A DNA stretch of 64,000 bases from contig NZ_QWEV01000005.1 in assembly GCF_003858395.1 (NCBI RefSeq), forward strand, positions 1,798,001 through 1,862,000, written 5' to 3'. The stretch's first letter is position 1; each line of letters opens with the position of its first letter. Positions 27,552 to 37,428 of the stretch are shown piece by piece. The DNA is from Acidipila sp. EB88. Its GTDB lineage: Bacteria; Acidobacteriota; Terriglobia; Terriglobales; Acidobacteriaceae. The position numbers and the translations under genes were made by a program. The notes below the pieces were generated by a model. The model saw nothing but the letters and a program-made list of their open reading frames with translations, was not told the origin of the DNA and ran no database searches.

Positions 27552-28733
27552 TTACGGCTTCAGCACGACCTTGATAAAGCCTTCCGCCCGCTCATCGAAC
27601 TTGCGGAACGCCTCCGGCGCCTCATCGAGCGACAACCGGTGGCTCACTACCTGGCTCGGCTTCGCGGCGCCCGTCAGGATCATGTCGCGCAGCTTGCCAT
27701 TCCATTTCTCATCATCGTCGCGCCCCATGGTGATGCGCACGTTCTTGCCGAACAGCTTGTCCCACGGCACCAGCAGCCTGCCCTGCTTCAGCGACTCCAC
27801 GCTGCCACTCGGGTCCTTGGGCGGCCATAGTCCCACCACCGCGATTCGCCCGGCCGGGTTGATCAGCTCTGCAATCGCCTCCGTTACCCAGTGCGGCTCT
27901 TCCTTGCTGTAGTCCTCTTTCGAGCGCGCCTGGAAGCCGATCGCATCGATCGCGCACGTCACTCCGCCCAACGGCTTTTCGTTGCGAAACGCACCGCCTG
28001 CGCGCCACTTGCCCTGTTGCTCCTTGATCTGTTCAATCGGGTCGCCTTTCAGGAAGTCAATCGGCACGGCGCCCAGCTCCCCGGCTTTCTCGAGCCGCTC
28101 CTTCACCGCGTCCACCACGTACACCCGAGCCGCGCCGCGCAACTTTGCGGAGTACGCCGCCAGCAGCCCGACCGAGCCCGCGCCGAAGATCGCCACCGTG
28201 TCGCCCGGCCCCACATCGCAGATCGCAGCCGCGTGGTAACCGGTTGTCCACGCATCGGCCAGCAGCACAAAGTCGTCTTCCCACTGGTCGCCCGGCTCGC
28301 CCGGCAGCTTCAGACAGTTCGCATCCGCCAGCGGCACCCGCAGCAGTTCGGCCTGCGCACCCTCGTAGCCGCCCTTGTTGGGGTAGCCGTAGGCCGCGCC
28401 GGCGTCGCCCGGGTTGGTCGTCAGGCATGCCGACGAGTGCCCATCCACGCACATCGCGCAAAACCCGCAGCATATATGCGTCGGCACCGTGATGCGGTCG
28501 CCCTTTTTCACGTTGATCACGGCCGAGCCCACCTCTTCCACGATGCCCAGGGGCTCGTGCCCGATGATGCCGCCCTCGATGCCGCGCATTCGACCCTCGT
28601 AAAAGTGCAGGTCCGTCCCGCAGATCGCGCTCGAGGTCACCCGCATCAGCACATCGGTCTGCTCCTTGATCTCCGCGTCCTTCACCTCGCGCACCACGAT
28701 CCTGCGCGTCTCCTCCAGAACCACTGCCTTCAT
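27552..28733 (-). CDS. Zinc-dependent alcohol dehydrogenase, glutathione-independent formaldehyde dehydrogenase-like
   Basis: The 393-residue medium-chain dehydrogenase carries catalytic zinc ligands in SAICGTDLHFYEG and GHEPLG, the four structural zinc cysteines in HICCGFCAMCVDGHSSAC, and the NAD site VAIFGAGSVGLLAA. An insertion around ADAWTTGYHAA and a long C-terminal part resemble FdhA-type formaldehyde dismutase/dehydrogenases. AGGAG lies 6 bases before the ATG at 28733. Together with the adjacent SDR it suggests aldehyde detoxification, which is inference. Confidence 0.9.
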   Translation of the reverse strand: MKAVVLEETRRIVVREVKDAEIKEQTDVLMRVTSSAICGTDLHFYEGRMRGIEGGIIGHEPLGIVEEVGSAVINVKKGDRITVPTHICCGFCAMCVDGHSSACLTTNPGDAGAAYGYPNKGGYEGAQAELLRVPLADANCLKLPGEPGDQWEDDFVLLADAWTTGYHAAAICDVGPGDTVAIFGAGSVGLLAAYSAKLRGAARVYVVDAVKERLEKAGELGAVPIDFLKGDPIEQIKEQQGKWRAGGAFRNEKPLGGVTCAIDAIGFQARSKEDYSKEEPHWVTEAIAELINPAGRIAVVGLWPPKDPSGSVESLKQGRLLVPWDKLFGKNVRITMGRDDDEKWNGKLRDMILTGAAKPSQVVSHRLSLDEAPEAFRKFDERAEGFIKVVLKP

Positions 28734-29120
28734 GCCACGCTCCTGTGCTTCCCGTTTGGATGCGGCAACAAAGCGGCTGCGGGGCTCGGCCTGCCCTACA
28801 GGCGCAGCCGTTTTGAATCCTGCACAGGCGTTCCCCCGGGCTTCCTCGAAGGTAATGCTGCAGCTCCCCCCGTAACGTTCCGTTGCGCCGGCTCGCTCGG
28901 GATAATTGCTGCAAGATTCCCGTTTCGTTGCAGTGAACTCCCACGCCTGTGCGCGGCTGCCTCTGGCTGCGCACACAGCATCGCGCTCCACACCGCCGTT
29001 CTGCTCGGCAAGTGGAGCAATTGCATTGTTTTGACCGGCACACGACCTCTGAAGTGTCTGCATCGGCGCGCACCAGGCCTGCCCTCGCTGCGACTCTCCG
29101 ATGTGGCACAGGGCTTTTGC
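28734..29120. other. Intergenic region between divergent genes (387 bases)
   Basis: Both flanking genes are transcribed outwards, so promoters for the dehydrogenase and for the giant secreted protein should lie here. I see the AGGAG site for the dehydrogenase near its start but no convincing -35/-10 pair and no RNA gene. The open frame that continues through here from the giant gene has no protein-like content. Confidence 0.5.
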
Positions 29121-32100
29121 ATGTTTGCTGTTGTTGCGCTCCGCTGTGTCGCTCTGTTGTGTGTCCTGCTCGCAGGCGGCAGCACCGCCATGGGCGCGCC
29201 TCTGCAGGAAGACGCACGCCCCCCTACGCCTGCTGCGCGCCTTGCGGACACGCCTCCGCAGCACAACACCACGCCTGCCGCGGCGCAGCAGCAGCGGGAT
29301 CGCGCGTTTCTTCGGCATCGCGGCATCGGCAGCACGCTTCCGCCCGGCACAACAGCCCAGCGCGATGCGCCACTCAGCCGCCTGGCCGCGGCCAGACAAC
29401 AACAGCGCCAGCACTGGCCTTCATCGGCATCTCCGGCGCAGGGCGACATCGCGGGCGACACCACACAGCCGGGCAAGGTGCTCGCTGCTACAAGTCCCGC
29501 CACGGCCACCCCCAATGCCGTCACCCTGGCGTGGCAACCAGCTGGTCCGGTCCAGCTCAGCACCGCTGCCTATGGACTCGTCACCGGCCGCGTTTCCTCG
29601 CTGGCTGTCGACCCCAATGACGCCTCCGGCAACACGGTGTATCTCGGGGCCACGGGCGGCGGCGTGTGGAAGAGCACCAACGCAGCGGGAGCCGCGGCGG
29701 GCGTCAGCTTTACCCCGCTCACGGATGACCTCGCCGTGTTCGCCAACTCGCTCACCTCCCTGCCTTCGCTCTCGATCGGCGCGCTCACGGTGCAGCCGGG
29801 CAACGCGCAGGTGCTGCTTGCCGGTACCGGCGACCCCAATGATGCGCTCGACTCCTACTACGGGGTCGGCATCCTGCGCTCCACCAACGGCGGCGTCACC
29901 TGGAGCCTGGTGCAGCAGAGCAGCGACAGCGGTGTCAGTGGGATCAACTACAGCATGCAGGGCGTCGGCTTTGCCGGCTTTGCCTGGGGCACCAGCAACA
30001 CCAACTTCGTGGTCGCCGCCGCCTCGCAGTCGCTTGAGGGGCTGCTGGTCAACACCAGCTTCGCCTCAAGCGCCGAGACCGGGTTGTACTACTCAAGCGA
30101 TGCCGGGCAAACCTGGCATCTCGCCACCATTACCGATGGCGCCAACGAGGTCGTGCAGTCCACCAATCCGCCCTCCTCGCCGCCCGGCAACGCTGCCACC
30201 GCCGTGGTCTGGAACCCGAAGCGCAGCCTGTTCCTCGCGGCCATCCGCTTCCACGGCTACTACTCGTCGCCCGATGGCATCACCTGGACGCGGCTTGCCA
30301 ACCAGCCCGGCGCAAACCTAACCCTTGCCAACTGCCCCACCCGCCCGGGCGCTTCCGGCTCCTCGTCCTGCCCCATCTTTCGCGGGGCGCTCGCCGTGCA
30401 GCCCACCACTGGCGACACCTTCGCCCTTACCACCGACATCAGCAACCTCGACCAGGGCCTGTATCAGGACGTCTGCTCCACCAGCGGACTCGCCGTCTCC
30501 TCCTGCGCGTCCTCCACCATCGCCTTCGGCACCCGGATCGCCGATACCGCGATCGAGGCCTCCGACGGAACCATCCCGGAAGGCGACTACAACCTTGCCC
30601 TGTCCGCCGTCTCCTCGCAGCAGGACACCATCCTCTTCGCCGGCACCGAAGACATCTTTCGCTGCTCGCTCGCCAATAGCTGCGCCTGGCGCAACACCAC
30701 CAACAACCAGACCTGCGCCGCCGCCATGGTCGCGCCCTCCATCCACGCCATCGACAGCACAGACGGAGTGAACGGGCTGCTGTACTTCGGCAATGACGGC
30801 GGACTCTGGCGGTCCTCCGACACCGTCTCCCAGACCGGCTCCGCCTGCGCCAGCACCGACAGCAGCCACTTCCAGAACCTCAACGCGGGCATCGGCTCGC
30901 TGGCCGAGATCAGCCACTTCGCCGCCAGTCCGTCGAACCCGGCACTGGTGCTCGCCGGCATGGGCGGCTTTGGCGTGGTGGGCAGCGAGAGCGCCGCGGC
31001 CCAGGCCGGAACCGGCGCCTGGCAGCAGCTCTTGACCGGCGAAGGCAGCTTTGTCGCCATCGACCCCAACACGCCCGCCAACTGGTACGCCGACGCAGGC
31101 CCGGGGCTGTCCATCTTTTCCTGCCCGGGCGGCGCCAACTGCAGCAGCTCAACCTTCGGCACCGAACCCGTAATCGACCGGTCCGATATCGAGGACGATG
31201 CCGACTACTTCCTCGACCCCGCGCCCTGGATGCTCGACCCGCTCAACCCCGCCAACATCATCGTCGGGACCTGTCGCATGTGGCTGGGTCCCGCCACGGG
31301 CGGCTGGTCTTCCTCCAACCTGCTCAGCGGCATGCTCGACGGCGACCACGACAGCTTCTGCGATGGCAACGCCACCCTGCGCGCCGTCGGCGCCGGCGGC
31401 AGTTACAACAGCCCGCAGGGCGGCGAGCAGGTGTACGCCGGCATGGGCGGTCCGCTCGACGGCGGCAGCATCGTGGCCGGCCATGTCTACGGCGCCACCG
31501 TGCCTCAGGCCGGGGGCATGGTTGCCTGGACCGACCTGTGGCGCAACCCCGTCACCAGCACCTCGCCCAGCTCCCAGTTCAACTCCGGCGGCGAGGCTAT
31601 CTCCGCCATCACCGTGGATCCGCACGACGCCACCGGCAAGACCCTCTACGTGGGCATCGGCGGCTTCCCTTCCGGCCAGTCCGGCGTTGTCTATCAGTCG
31701 GTCGATGCCGGGGCGCACTGGAGCAACATCACCAACTCGCTGCCCTTTGGCCCGGTCAGCAGCATCGTGGTCGACCCCTCCACCGCCGGCACCGTTTACG
31801 TGGGCGGCGATTTCGGCGTCTACTCCACCACCAGCGTCGGCACCTGCACCAGCAGTACGCAGAACTGCTGGTCTGAACTCGGCTCCGGTTTGCCCAACGC
31901 GCCTGTCACCGACCTCAAGCTTGTCTTCTCCGGCTCCAATGCCGTGCTCGAGGCCGCCACCTATGGACGCGGCATCTGGACCTACGGCGTCACCGCAGCA
32001 GCCAACACCACCACCGCGACCCTGTCGCCCACCAGCTACACCTTTCCCGCGCAGGGCGTGGGCAGCACCAGCACCACCACCGCCGGCTTCACGCTGAAGA

Positions 32101-35100
32101 ACACCGGCACCGCCGCCCTCTCCGTCTCGCAGGTGGCGACCACCCCTTCTGACTACGCGCAGACCAACCAGTGCGGCACCACCCTTGCTGCCGGCGCTTC
32201 CTGCACCATCACCGTTTCCTTCACGCCCACTACCACCGGTGACCGGCCCGGGACCCTCACCGTGCGCGGCAACGTGCCGTCCGGCGCCGTTACCGCCACG
32301 CTCGACGGCACCGGCCTCACCCCGGGCGCGATCAGCCTCACCCCGGCGACGCTGACCTTTCCCACCACGACCACCGGCTCGAGCTCCGCCGCGATGACCG
32401 CCACGGCAAAAAACACCGGCGGCGCCCCCGTGCAGATCAACAGCCTTGCCATCGCGGGCACCAACAGCGCCGACTTCACCCTCGGCAGCGGCGGCACCTG
32501 CGCCGGTATGCTCGCCTCGGGCGCCTCCTGCACAATCCCCGTCGTCTTCAGCCCCACGCAGACAGGCGCCCGCACCGCCCAGCTCCAGCTCGCTGCTGCC
32601 GCCACCGGCAGTCCGTTCCTGGTCAGCCTTTCTGGCAATGCGGTCGCCCCGGCTTCGGTCTCCCTTTCACCTGTCTCGCTGTCGTTTGCCTCCACCGCGC
32701 AGGGCACCACCACCGCCGCGCAGACCATCACGGCAAGCAACACGGGCGGGGTCGCCGCGCAGCTCGGCACCCCATCTGTCACGTCTGACTACGCACTCAC
32801 CGCCAACACCTGCGGCACCACCCTCTCCGCCGGAACCAGTTGCACCGTCAGCATCGCCTTTGCGCCCACCGCTACCGGCAGCCGCCCCGGCCTGTTCACG
32901 CTGCCCGCCCCCGGCAACACCAACGGGTACGTCACCGCACCCCTCAGCGGCACGGGCCTTGCGCCGCCCATGGTCGCCTTTGCGCCCGCCTCGCTCTCCT
33001 TTGGCGCCGAGCAGCAAAACACCACCTCTGCGGCCATGACGCTCACCGTCACCAACTCCGCCGGCAGCACCGCGCAGCTTGGCGCTCCCACCATCACCGG
33101 CGACTTCACCATTGCTTCCAACACTTGTCCCGCGACTCTGCCGGTCGGCAGCTCCTGCACCCTCACCGTGACCTTCACGCCTTCGCAACTGGGCTCGCGC
33201 ACCGGCACCGTTTCATTTCTGGTCAACAACAACAGCGTCAGCGCCAACCTCACGGGCAATGGCACTGCGCCGCCCCTGCTGGCCTTCAGCCCTGCCTCGC
33301 TGAGCTTCGCGGCCACCGCTGACAACAGCACCTCCGCACCGCAGTCCGCAACCGTCACCAACAATGGCGGCAACCCGGCGCAGATCAGCTCATCCTCCAT
33401 CGCCGGTCCGTTCGCCATCGCCTCCACCACCTGCCCGAGCCCGCCCGCCACCCTTGCCGCAAGCGCTGCCTGCACCCTGCAGGTCACCTTCACACCTCCG
33501 GCTGCCGCCGCGTACACCGGCACCGCCACGCTTGCCGGCAACTTCAGCAACACGCCCGCAAGCCTTGCGCTCTTCGGCCAGGGCGCGCCGCCGCCCGCCG
33601 CGAGCCTCGCGCCGCAATCCCTCACCTTCCCCGACACGCCGCAGGGGGCCGTGGCGCCCTCGCAGACCATCACGATCTCCAGCAGCGGCGGCGTTGCCGT
33701 CACCCTCGGCATCCCCTCCGCTTCTACGAGCGATTACCAGGTGGCCGGCAACACCTGCGCCGCCACGCTTGCGCCGGGCAGCACCTGCGCATTGCAGATC
33801 GCGTTCCACCCCTCAAAGCCCGGCGCCCGCTCGGCTACGCTTACTGTGCCCGGCAACATGGCAGGCGGCCAACTCACCGCGAGCCTCAACGGAAATGGCC
33901 TGGCGCCGGGTGCGCTCGCCCTCGCGCCCACCTCGCTCGCCTTCGGCTCTGCCGTGATCGGCACCACCTCCGCGGCGCAAACCGTCACGGTGACCAACAG
34001 CGGCGGCGTCGCCATCTCCCCCGGCACTGCCACCACTACCGGCGACTACTCCATTACCAGCAACACCTGCGGTGCCTCGCTCGCGCCCAGCCAGTCCTGC
34101 TCTGTCGCGGTGGTCTTTAAACCCACCGCAGCCGGCGATCGCCCGGGCCAGCTCACCCTGCCCGGCGACGGCTCGGAAGCCGTGGCCGTCGCCACCCTGG
34201 ACGGTGCGGGCACCACCGCGGGCCAGCTCTCGTTCATGCCCAGTTCACTTGCCTTCGGCACAGTCGCGGTGGGCAGCAGCGGCACTGCCACCACGAGTGT
34301 GACAAACAGCGGCGGCACCGCAGTGCACCTTGGGAGCCTTGCGGCCAGCGGCGATTTCATCGTGAGCGGCGGCACCTGCACCACCGCCGCAGCCGTTGCC
34401 GCGAGCGGCGGCAGTTGCACCGTCGCCATCACCTTCACCCCCACGGCTGTGGGCAGCCGCACCGGCACGCTGACGCTTCAGAATGACGGCTCGCCCGCTA
34501 TGGCGCAGGCCGGGCTGGCCGGCGTGGGCGCCGCGCCCGGCAACGTTGCGCTGTCACCCGCAAGCCTCGCTTTCGGTTCCGTGGTGCTCAACACCACCTC
34601 GGCCGCGCAGACCATCACGGCCACCAACAGCGGCGGTGTCGCTGTCACCCTCAACACGGCCACCGTCACCGGCAGCAGCTACAGCATCGCCGGCAACAAC
34701 TGCGGCAGCACCCTCGCCGCGGGCGCTTCCTGCTCCGTGCAAATCACCTTCACCCCCACCACCGCCGGGGCAGCCTCCGGATCCTTCGCCCTGTCCGGCC
34801 AGTACAACGGCAGCCCCGCCACCGTGCCGCTCAACGGCACAGGCGTCACGGCAGGCGCGCTCACCTTCACGCCCAACCCCGTCACCTTCGGCTCGGTAGC
34901 CACCGGCGCGCAAACCACCCTGCCCGTCACGGTGCAGAACACCGGCGGCACCGCGGTGACGCTCGGCACGCCGTCCACTTCGTCCTCCTACAGCGTCACC
35001 AGCCAGTGCGGCAGCACGCTCGCGCCCTTGGCGAGCTGTTTGCTCCACGTAACCTTCGCCCCCACCAGCACGGGCTCCGTCCCCGGGCTCCTGACGTTCC

Positions 35101-37256
35101 CCGCATCGGTTGCCGGCGGCTCGGCCACCGACGCGCTTGCGGGCCAGGGCGTTGCACCCGCTGCCCTCGTCGCAACGCCAGCCGCGCTCACCTTCGCCGG
35201 TACCGCGGTGGGCGCCACCAGCGCTGCCCAGCCGGTCACCTTCAGCAACACCGGCGGCGTCGCAGCCTCTATCAACCCGCCTGCCGTTTCATCCTCCGAC
35301 TACAGCATCACCAGCAGCACCTGCGGCTCCAGCCTTGCGCCGGGGAGCAGCTGCGCCGTCAGCGTGGCCTTCAATCCGTCTGCGGCTGGCGACCGCGACG
35401 GCAGCCTGTCCCTCACCAGCAGCGCAGAGGGTGGACCCGCCTCCACCGTCCCGCTCGATGGCACTGGGCTCGCCGCCGCCCAGCTGGCCTTCTCGCCCCC
35501 CTCTCTCGACTTCGGCAGCCAGGCCGACAACACCACCTCCGCCGCCCAGTCGCTGACCCTGCTCAATAGCGGCGGCGTCAGCACCACGCTCGCGGTGCCG
35601 GTGCTCACCGGGCAGTACGCCATCACCGGCAACACCTGCGGCACCTCGCTGGGCGCTGGTGCCAGCTGTCGCATCGCGGTCAAGTTTGTGCCCACCGGCA
35701 GCGGCTCCCAGGCCGGCTCCCTGTCCATCAGCAGCCAGTCGGGCAGCCTCCATGCGTCGGCTGCGCTCACCGGCAACGCACTGGCGCTGGTGCTCAACCC
35801 CACCGCCCTGTCCTTCACCCCGGCCATCGCGGTTGGCACCAGCTCGGCCTCGCAGGACATTTCCATCGAGAACGTCGGCACCGCCACCATCACACTCGAG
35901 CCGCCGTCCGTCACTGGCGACTTCGCCGTGAGCGGCACGAGTTGTGGCACGGAGCTGGCTCCGAACTCCTCCTGCGCTGTGCTCATCACCTTCACCCCCA
36001 CGGCAGGCGGCACACGCACTGGCACCTTCACAGAGTCCGACGGCACGGCGACCGGCATAACCCAGCTCACCGGCACCGGGCTTTCCCCCGCCACGGACAC
36101 GCTCAGCCCCACCTCGCTGAGCTTTCCCGGCACTCCTGTCAACACTGCCTCCGCCGCGCTCTCGGCCACCCTCACCAATTCGGGTGAGGCCGTGCTGTCG
36201 CAGATCTCCGTGCAGACCACCGGGCCGTTCACCGCGGCTAACAACTGCGGCGCCAGCCTTGGCGGCCACCTCGCCTGCTCCATCGCCGTGCAGTTCACGC
36301 CCACCGCGGTCGGCGCGGTAACCGGCACCCTGGTAGTGGCAGACGCGCAGCGGACCCAGTCCATCGCGCTGAGCGGCACCGGCAACGCTCCACCCGAAGC
36401 CTTCGCCTCGCCCTCCAGCCTCAACTTCGGCTCGTACGCTCAGGGCATCGCTACCCCGCCGCAAAGCGTCACGATCTCCAACCAGGGCGCAAGCCCCATG
36501 ACTGGCGTCGCCTTCGCCACCACCGGAACTGACTTCGCCATCAGCTCCACCACCTGTGGCGCCACGCTCACCTCCGGCAGCAGCTGCCAGGTCAGTGTTG
36601 TGTTCACCCCGGGGGTGATCGGCAACCGGGTCGGCGCGCTCACCGTCACCAGCAGCACGCTCGCGGCGCCGTTAACCGTCTCGCTTTCCGGCGCAGGCGA
36701 AGACTTCGAACTCACGGTGCTTGGTGCCGCCACCAGTGTTGTGACACCCGGGCAGACCGCGACCTACAACCTCCAGATCACGCCGGTGGGCGCGTCCGCC
36801 GGCAGCCTTGCCATTACCTGTGCCGGCGCCCCGGCCAACGCGGTCTGCACCCCCAACCCGCAGACCATCACCATCGCCAACGGGGCAGACGGCTCGATCG
36901 TGCTGTCCGTCGCAACCGCTGCTGCCACCGCCGCAAGCACCCACAGCTCCATCGCTCCCGGCAGCTCTGCACCCTGGTCGTGGCTCAACGCCCATCGCGG
37001 CATGGCGGCGGTGGCCTTGCTTTGCCCCGTGCTGCTGGTGCCCCGGCGCCGCCGCCAGCGCTTGCTGCTCCTGCTCGCGACCGCCGCCCTGCTGGCAACG
37101 CCGCTTGCCTGTGGCGTCCACGCCAGCGGCGTCAGCATCGGCGGCTCCGGCGGAACCGGCGGCGGAACCGCGTCCTCCGGCACCTACACGCTCACCGTCA
37201 GCGCCACCTTTCCCGGCGCGCAGCGCATCGCCACCGTACAGCTCGTGGTGCAGTAG
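29121..37256 (+). CDS. Giant secreted beta-propeller / choice-of-anchor D repeat protein
   Basis: The product is 2711 residues from the ATG at 29121, chosen because a signal peptide follows directly (MFAVVALRCVALLCVLLAGG...AMGA). A weakly structured linker reaches about residue 140. Residues about 150-955 form a BNR/sortilin-like propeller with Asp-box-type turns (STNGGVTWS near 255, SSDAGQTWH near 325, SVDAGAHWS near 860). From about 963 to 2525 come 15 tandem choice-of-anchor D (ASPM-SPD-2-Hydin) domains of about 104 residues, each with a Cys pair. Residues 2528-2711 hold an Ig-like domain, a hydrophobic hairpin and a short tail. It should be a very long surface fibre ending in a ligand- or glycan-binding head. 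No enzyme active site was identified. Confidence 0.9.
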   Translation: MFAVVALRCVALLCVLLAGGSTAMGAPLQEDARPPTPAARLADTPPQHNTTPAAAQQQRDRAFLRHRGIGSTLPPGTTAQRDAPLSRLAAARQQQRQHWPSSASPAQGDIAGDTTQPGKVLAATSPATATPNAVTLAWQPAGPVQLSTAAYGLVTGRVSSLAVDPNDASGNTVYLGATGGGVWKSTNAAGAAAGVSFTPLTDDLAVFANSLTSLPSLSIGALTVQPGNAQVLLAGTGDPNDALDSYYGVGILRSTNGGVTWSLVQQSSDSGVSGINYSMQGVGFAGFAWGTSNTNFVVAAASQSLEGLLVNTSFASSAETGLYYSSDAGQTWHLATITDGANEVVQSTNPPSSPPGNAATAVVWNPKRSLFLAAIRFHGYYSSPDGITWTRLANQPGANLTLANCPTRPGASGSSSCPIFRGALAVQPTTGDTFALTTDISNLDQGLYQDVCSTSGLAVSSCASSTIAFGTRIADTAIEASDGTIPEGDYNLALSAVSSQQDTILFAGTEDIFRCSLANSCAWRNTTNNQTCAAAMVAPSIHAIDSTDGVNGLLYFGNDGGLWRSSDTVSQTGSACASTDSSHFQNLNAGIGSLAEISHFAASPSNPALVLAGMGGFGVVGSESAAAQAGTGAWQQLLTGEGSFVAIDPNTPANWYADAGPGLSIFSCPGGANCSSSTFGTEPVIDRSDIEDDADYFLDPAPWMLDPLNPANIIVGTCRMWLGPATGGWSSSNLLSGMLDGDHDSFCDGNATLRAVGAGGSYNSPQGGEQVYAGMGGPLDGGSIVAGHVYGATVPQAGGMVAWTDLWRNPVTSTSPSSQFNSGGEAISAITVDPHDATGKTLYVGIGGFPSGQSGVVYQSVDAGAHWSNITNSLPFGPVSSIVVDPSTAGTVYVGGDFGVYSTTSVGTCTSSTQNCWSELGSGLPNAPVTDLKLVFSGSNAVLEAATYGRGIWTYGVTAAANTTTATLSPTSYTFPAQGVGSTSTTTAGFTLKNTGTAALSVSQVATTPSDYAQTNQCGTTLAAGASCTITVSFTPTTTGDRPGTLTVRGNVPSGAVTATLDGTGLTPGAISLTPATLTFPTTTTGSSSAAMTATAKNTGGAPVQINSLAIAGTNSADFTLGSGGTCAGMLASGASCTIPVVFSPTQTGARTAQLQLAAAATGSPFLVSLSGNAVAPASVSLSPVSLSFASTAQGTTTAAQTITASNTGGVAAQLGTPSVTSDYALTANTCGTTLSAGTSCTVSIAFAPTATGSRPGLFTLPAPGNTNGYVTAPLSGTGLAPPMVAFAPASLSFGAEQQNTTSAAMTLTVTNSAGSTAQLGAPTITGDFTIASNTCPATLPVGSSCTLTVTFTPSQLGSRTGTVSFLVNNNSVSANLTGNGTAPPLLAFSPASLSFAATADNSTSAPQSATVTNNGGNPAQISSSSIAGPFAIASTTCPSPPATLAASAACTLQVTFTPPAAAAYTGTATLAGNFSNTPASLALFGQGAPPPAASLAPQSLTFPDTPQGAVAPSQTITISSSGGVAVTLGIPSASTSDYQVAGNTCAATLAPGSTCALQIAFHPSKPGARSATLTVPGNMAGGQLTASLNGNGLAPGALALAPTSLAFGSAVIGTTSAAQTVTVTNSGGVAISPGTATTTGDYSITSNTCGASLAPSQSCSVAVVFKPTAAGDRPGQLTLPGDGSEAVAVATLDGAGTTAGQLSFMPSSLAFGTVAVGSSGTATTSVTNSGGTAVHLGSLAASGDFIVSGGTCTTAAAVAASGGSCTVAITFTPTAVGSRTGTLTLQNDGSPAMAQAGLAGVGAAPGNVALSPASLAFGSVVLNTTSAAQTITATNSGGVAVTLNTATVTGSSYSIAGNNCGSTLAAGASCSVQITFTPTTAGAASGSFALSGQYNGSPATVPLNGTGVTAGALTFTPNPVTFGSVATGAQTTLPVTVQNTGGTAVTLGTPSTSSSYSVTSQCGSTLAPLASCLLHVTFAPTSTGSVPGLLTFPASVAGGSATDALAGQGVAPAALVATPAALTFAGTAVGATSAAQPVTFSNTGGVAASINPPAVSSSDYSITSSTCGSSLAPGSSCAVSVAFNPSAAGDRDGSLSLTSSAEGGPASTVPLDGTGLAAAQLAFSPPSLDFGSQADNTTSAAQSLTLLNSGGVSTTLAVPVLTGQYAITGNTCGTSLGAGASCRIAVKFVPTGSGSQAGSLSISSQSGSLHASAALTGNALALVLNPTALSFTPAIAVGTSSASQDISIENVGTATITLEPPSVTGDFAVSGTSCGTELAPNSSCAVLITFTPTAGGTRTGTFTESDGTATGITQLTGTGLSPATDTLSPTSLSFPGTPVNTASAALSATLTNSGEAVLSQISVQTTGPFTAANNCGASLGGHLACSIAVQFTPTAVGAVTGTLVVADAQRTQSIALSGTGNAPPEAFASPSSLNFGSYAQGIATPPQSVTISNQGASPMTGVAFATTGTDFAISSTTCGATLTSGSSCQVSVVFTPGVIGNRVGALTVTSSTLAAPLTVSLSGAGEDFELTVLGAATSVVTPGQTATYNLQITPVGASAGSLAITCAGAPANAVCTPNPQTITIANGADGSIVLSVATAAATAASTHSSIAPGSSAPWSWLNAHRGMAAVALLCPVLLVPRRRRQRLLLLLATAALLATPLACGVHASGVSIGGSGGTGGGTASSGTYTLTVSATFPGAQRIATVQLVVQ
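32010..36700 (+). repeat. Fifteen tandem choice-of-anchor D domain-coding repeats
   Basis: Each unit is about 312 bases and begins with a strand like LSPTSLSFG, continues with TNSGG and ends with LSGTGLAP. Most carry a NTCGTTLAAGASC-type cysteine pair spaced 7-9 residues; repeats 5 (CPSPPATLAASAAC) and 8 (CTTAAAVAASGGSC) have wider spacing. The repeats are diverged at DNA level, so recent slippage is unlikely. Confidence 0.88.
36702..37256 (+). other. C-terminal split-Ig module with internal lipobox-like Cys (copy A)
   Basis: Residues 2528-2711: an Ig-like domain, a first hydrophobic segment at 2628-2641, the basic turn RRRRQR at 2642-2647, a second hydrophobic segment at 2648-2663, Cys2664 (context TPLAC), a Gly/Ser-rich linker, and the final strands GTYTLTVSA and TVQLVVQ at the very C-terminus. 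The tail after Cys is 47 residues. The arrangement is shared with the protein at 56348-57385. Confidence 0.75.
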
Positions 37257-37315
37257 TCCCGGGGGCGACAGCGCCAGCGCCTCCCCGTATCGCCTTCAAA
37301 CGCAGGGCGAGCGAC

Positions 37316-37321
37316 TATACT
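37316..37321 (+). promoter_or_regulatory. Candidate -10 element for gatC
   Basis: TATACT lies 108 bases before the gatC start in the gap after the giant gene. The possible -35 partner TTCAAA at 37295 is only 15 bases away, so the assignment is weak. Confidence 0.25.
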
Positions 37322-37428
37322 TTCGCAAGGCAGCGGTCGCCAGAAGCTGCGTTCGGGTCATGCGGTCCGGGGCACCGGCCGTCGCCTTGTTTTCCCCGCC
37401 GCAGCCACCATCTCGAGGAGCCCGCCCC

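Noticed and set aside
27891..29120. The frame of the giant gene stays open about 1.2 kb upstream, across the dehydrogenase gene
   Set aside because: The translation is Arg/Ala/His-rich antisense sequence of the dehydrogenase. A signal peptide at 29121 marks the real start.
32010..36700. Regular repeats of about 312 bases that could suggest a tandem DNA array or CRISPR
   Set aside because: The repeats are protein-domain repeats in one open frame, with diverged DNA and no short identical repeat-spacer pattern.
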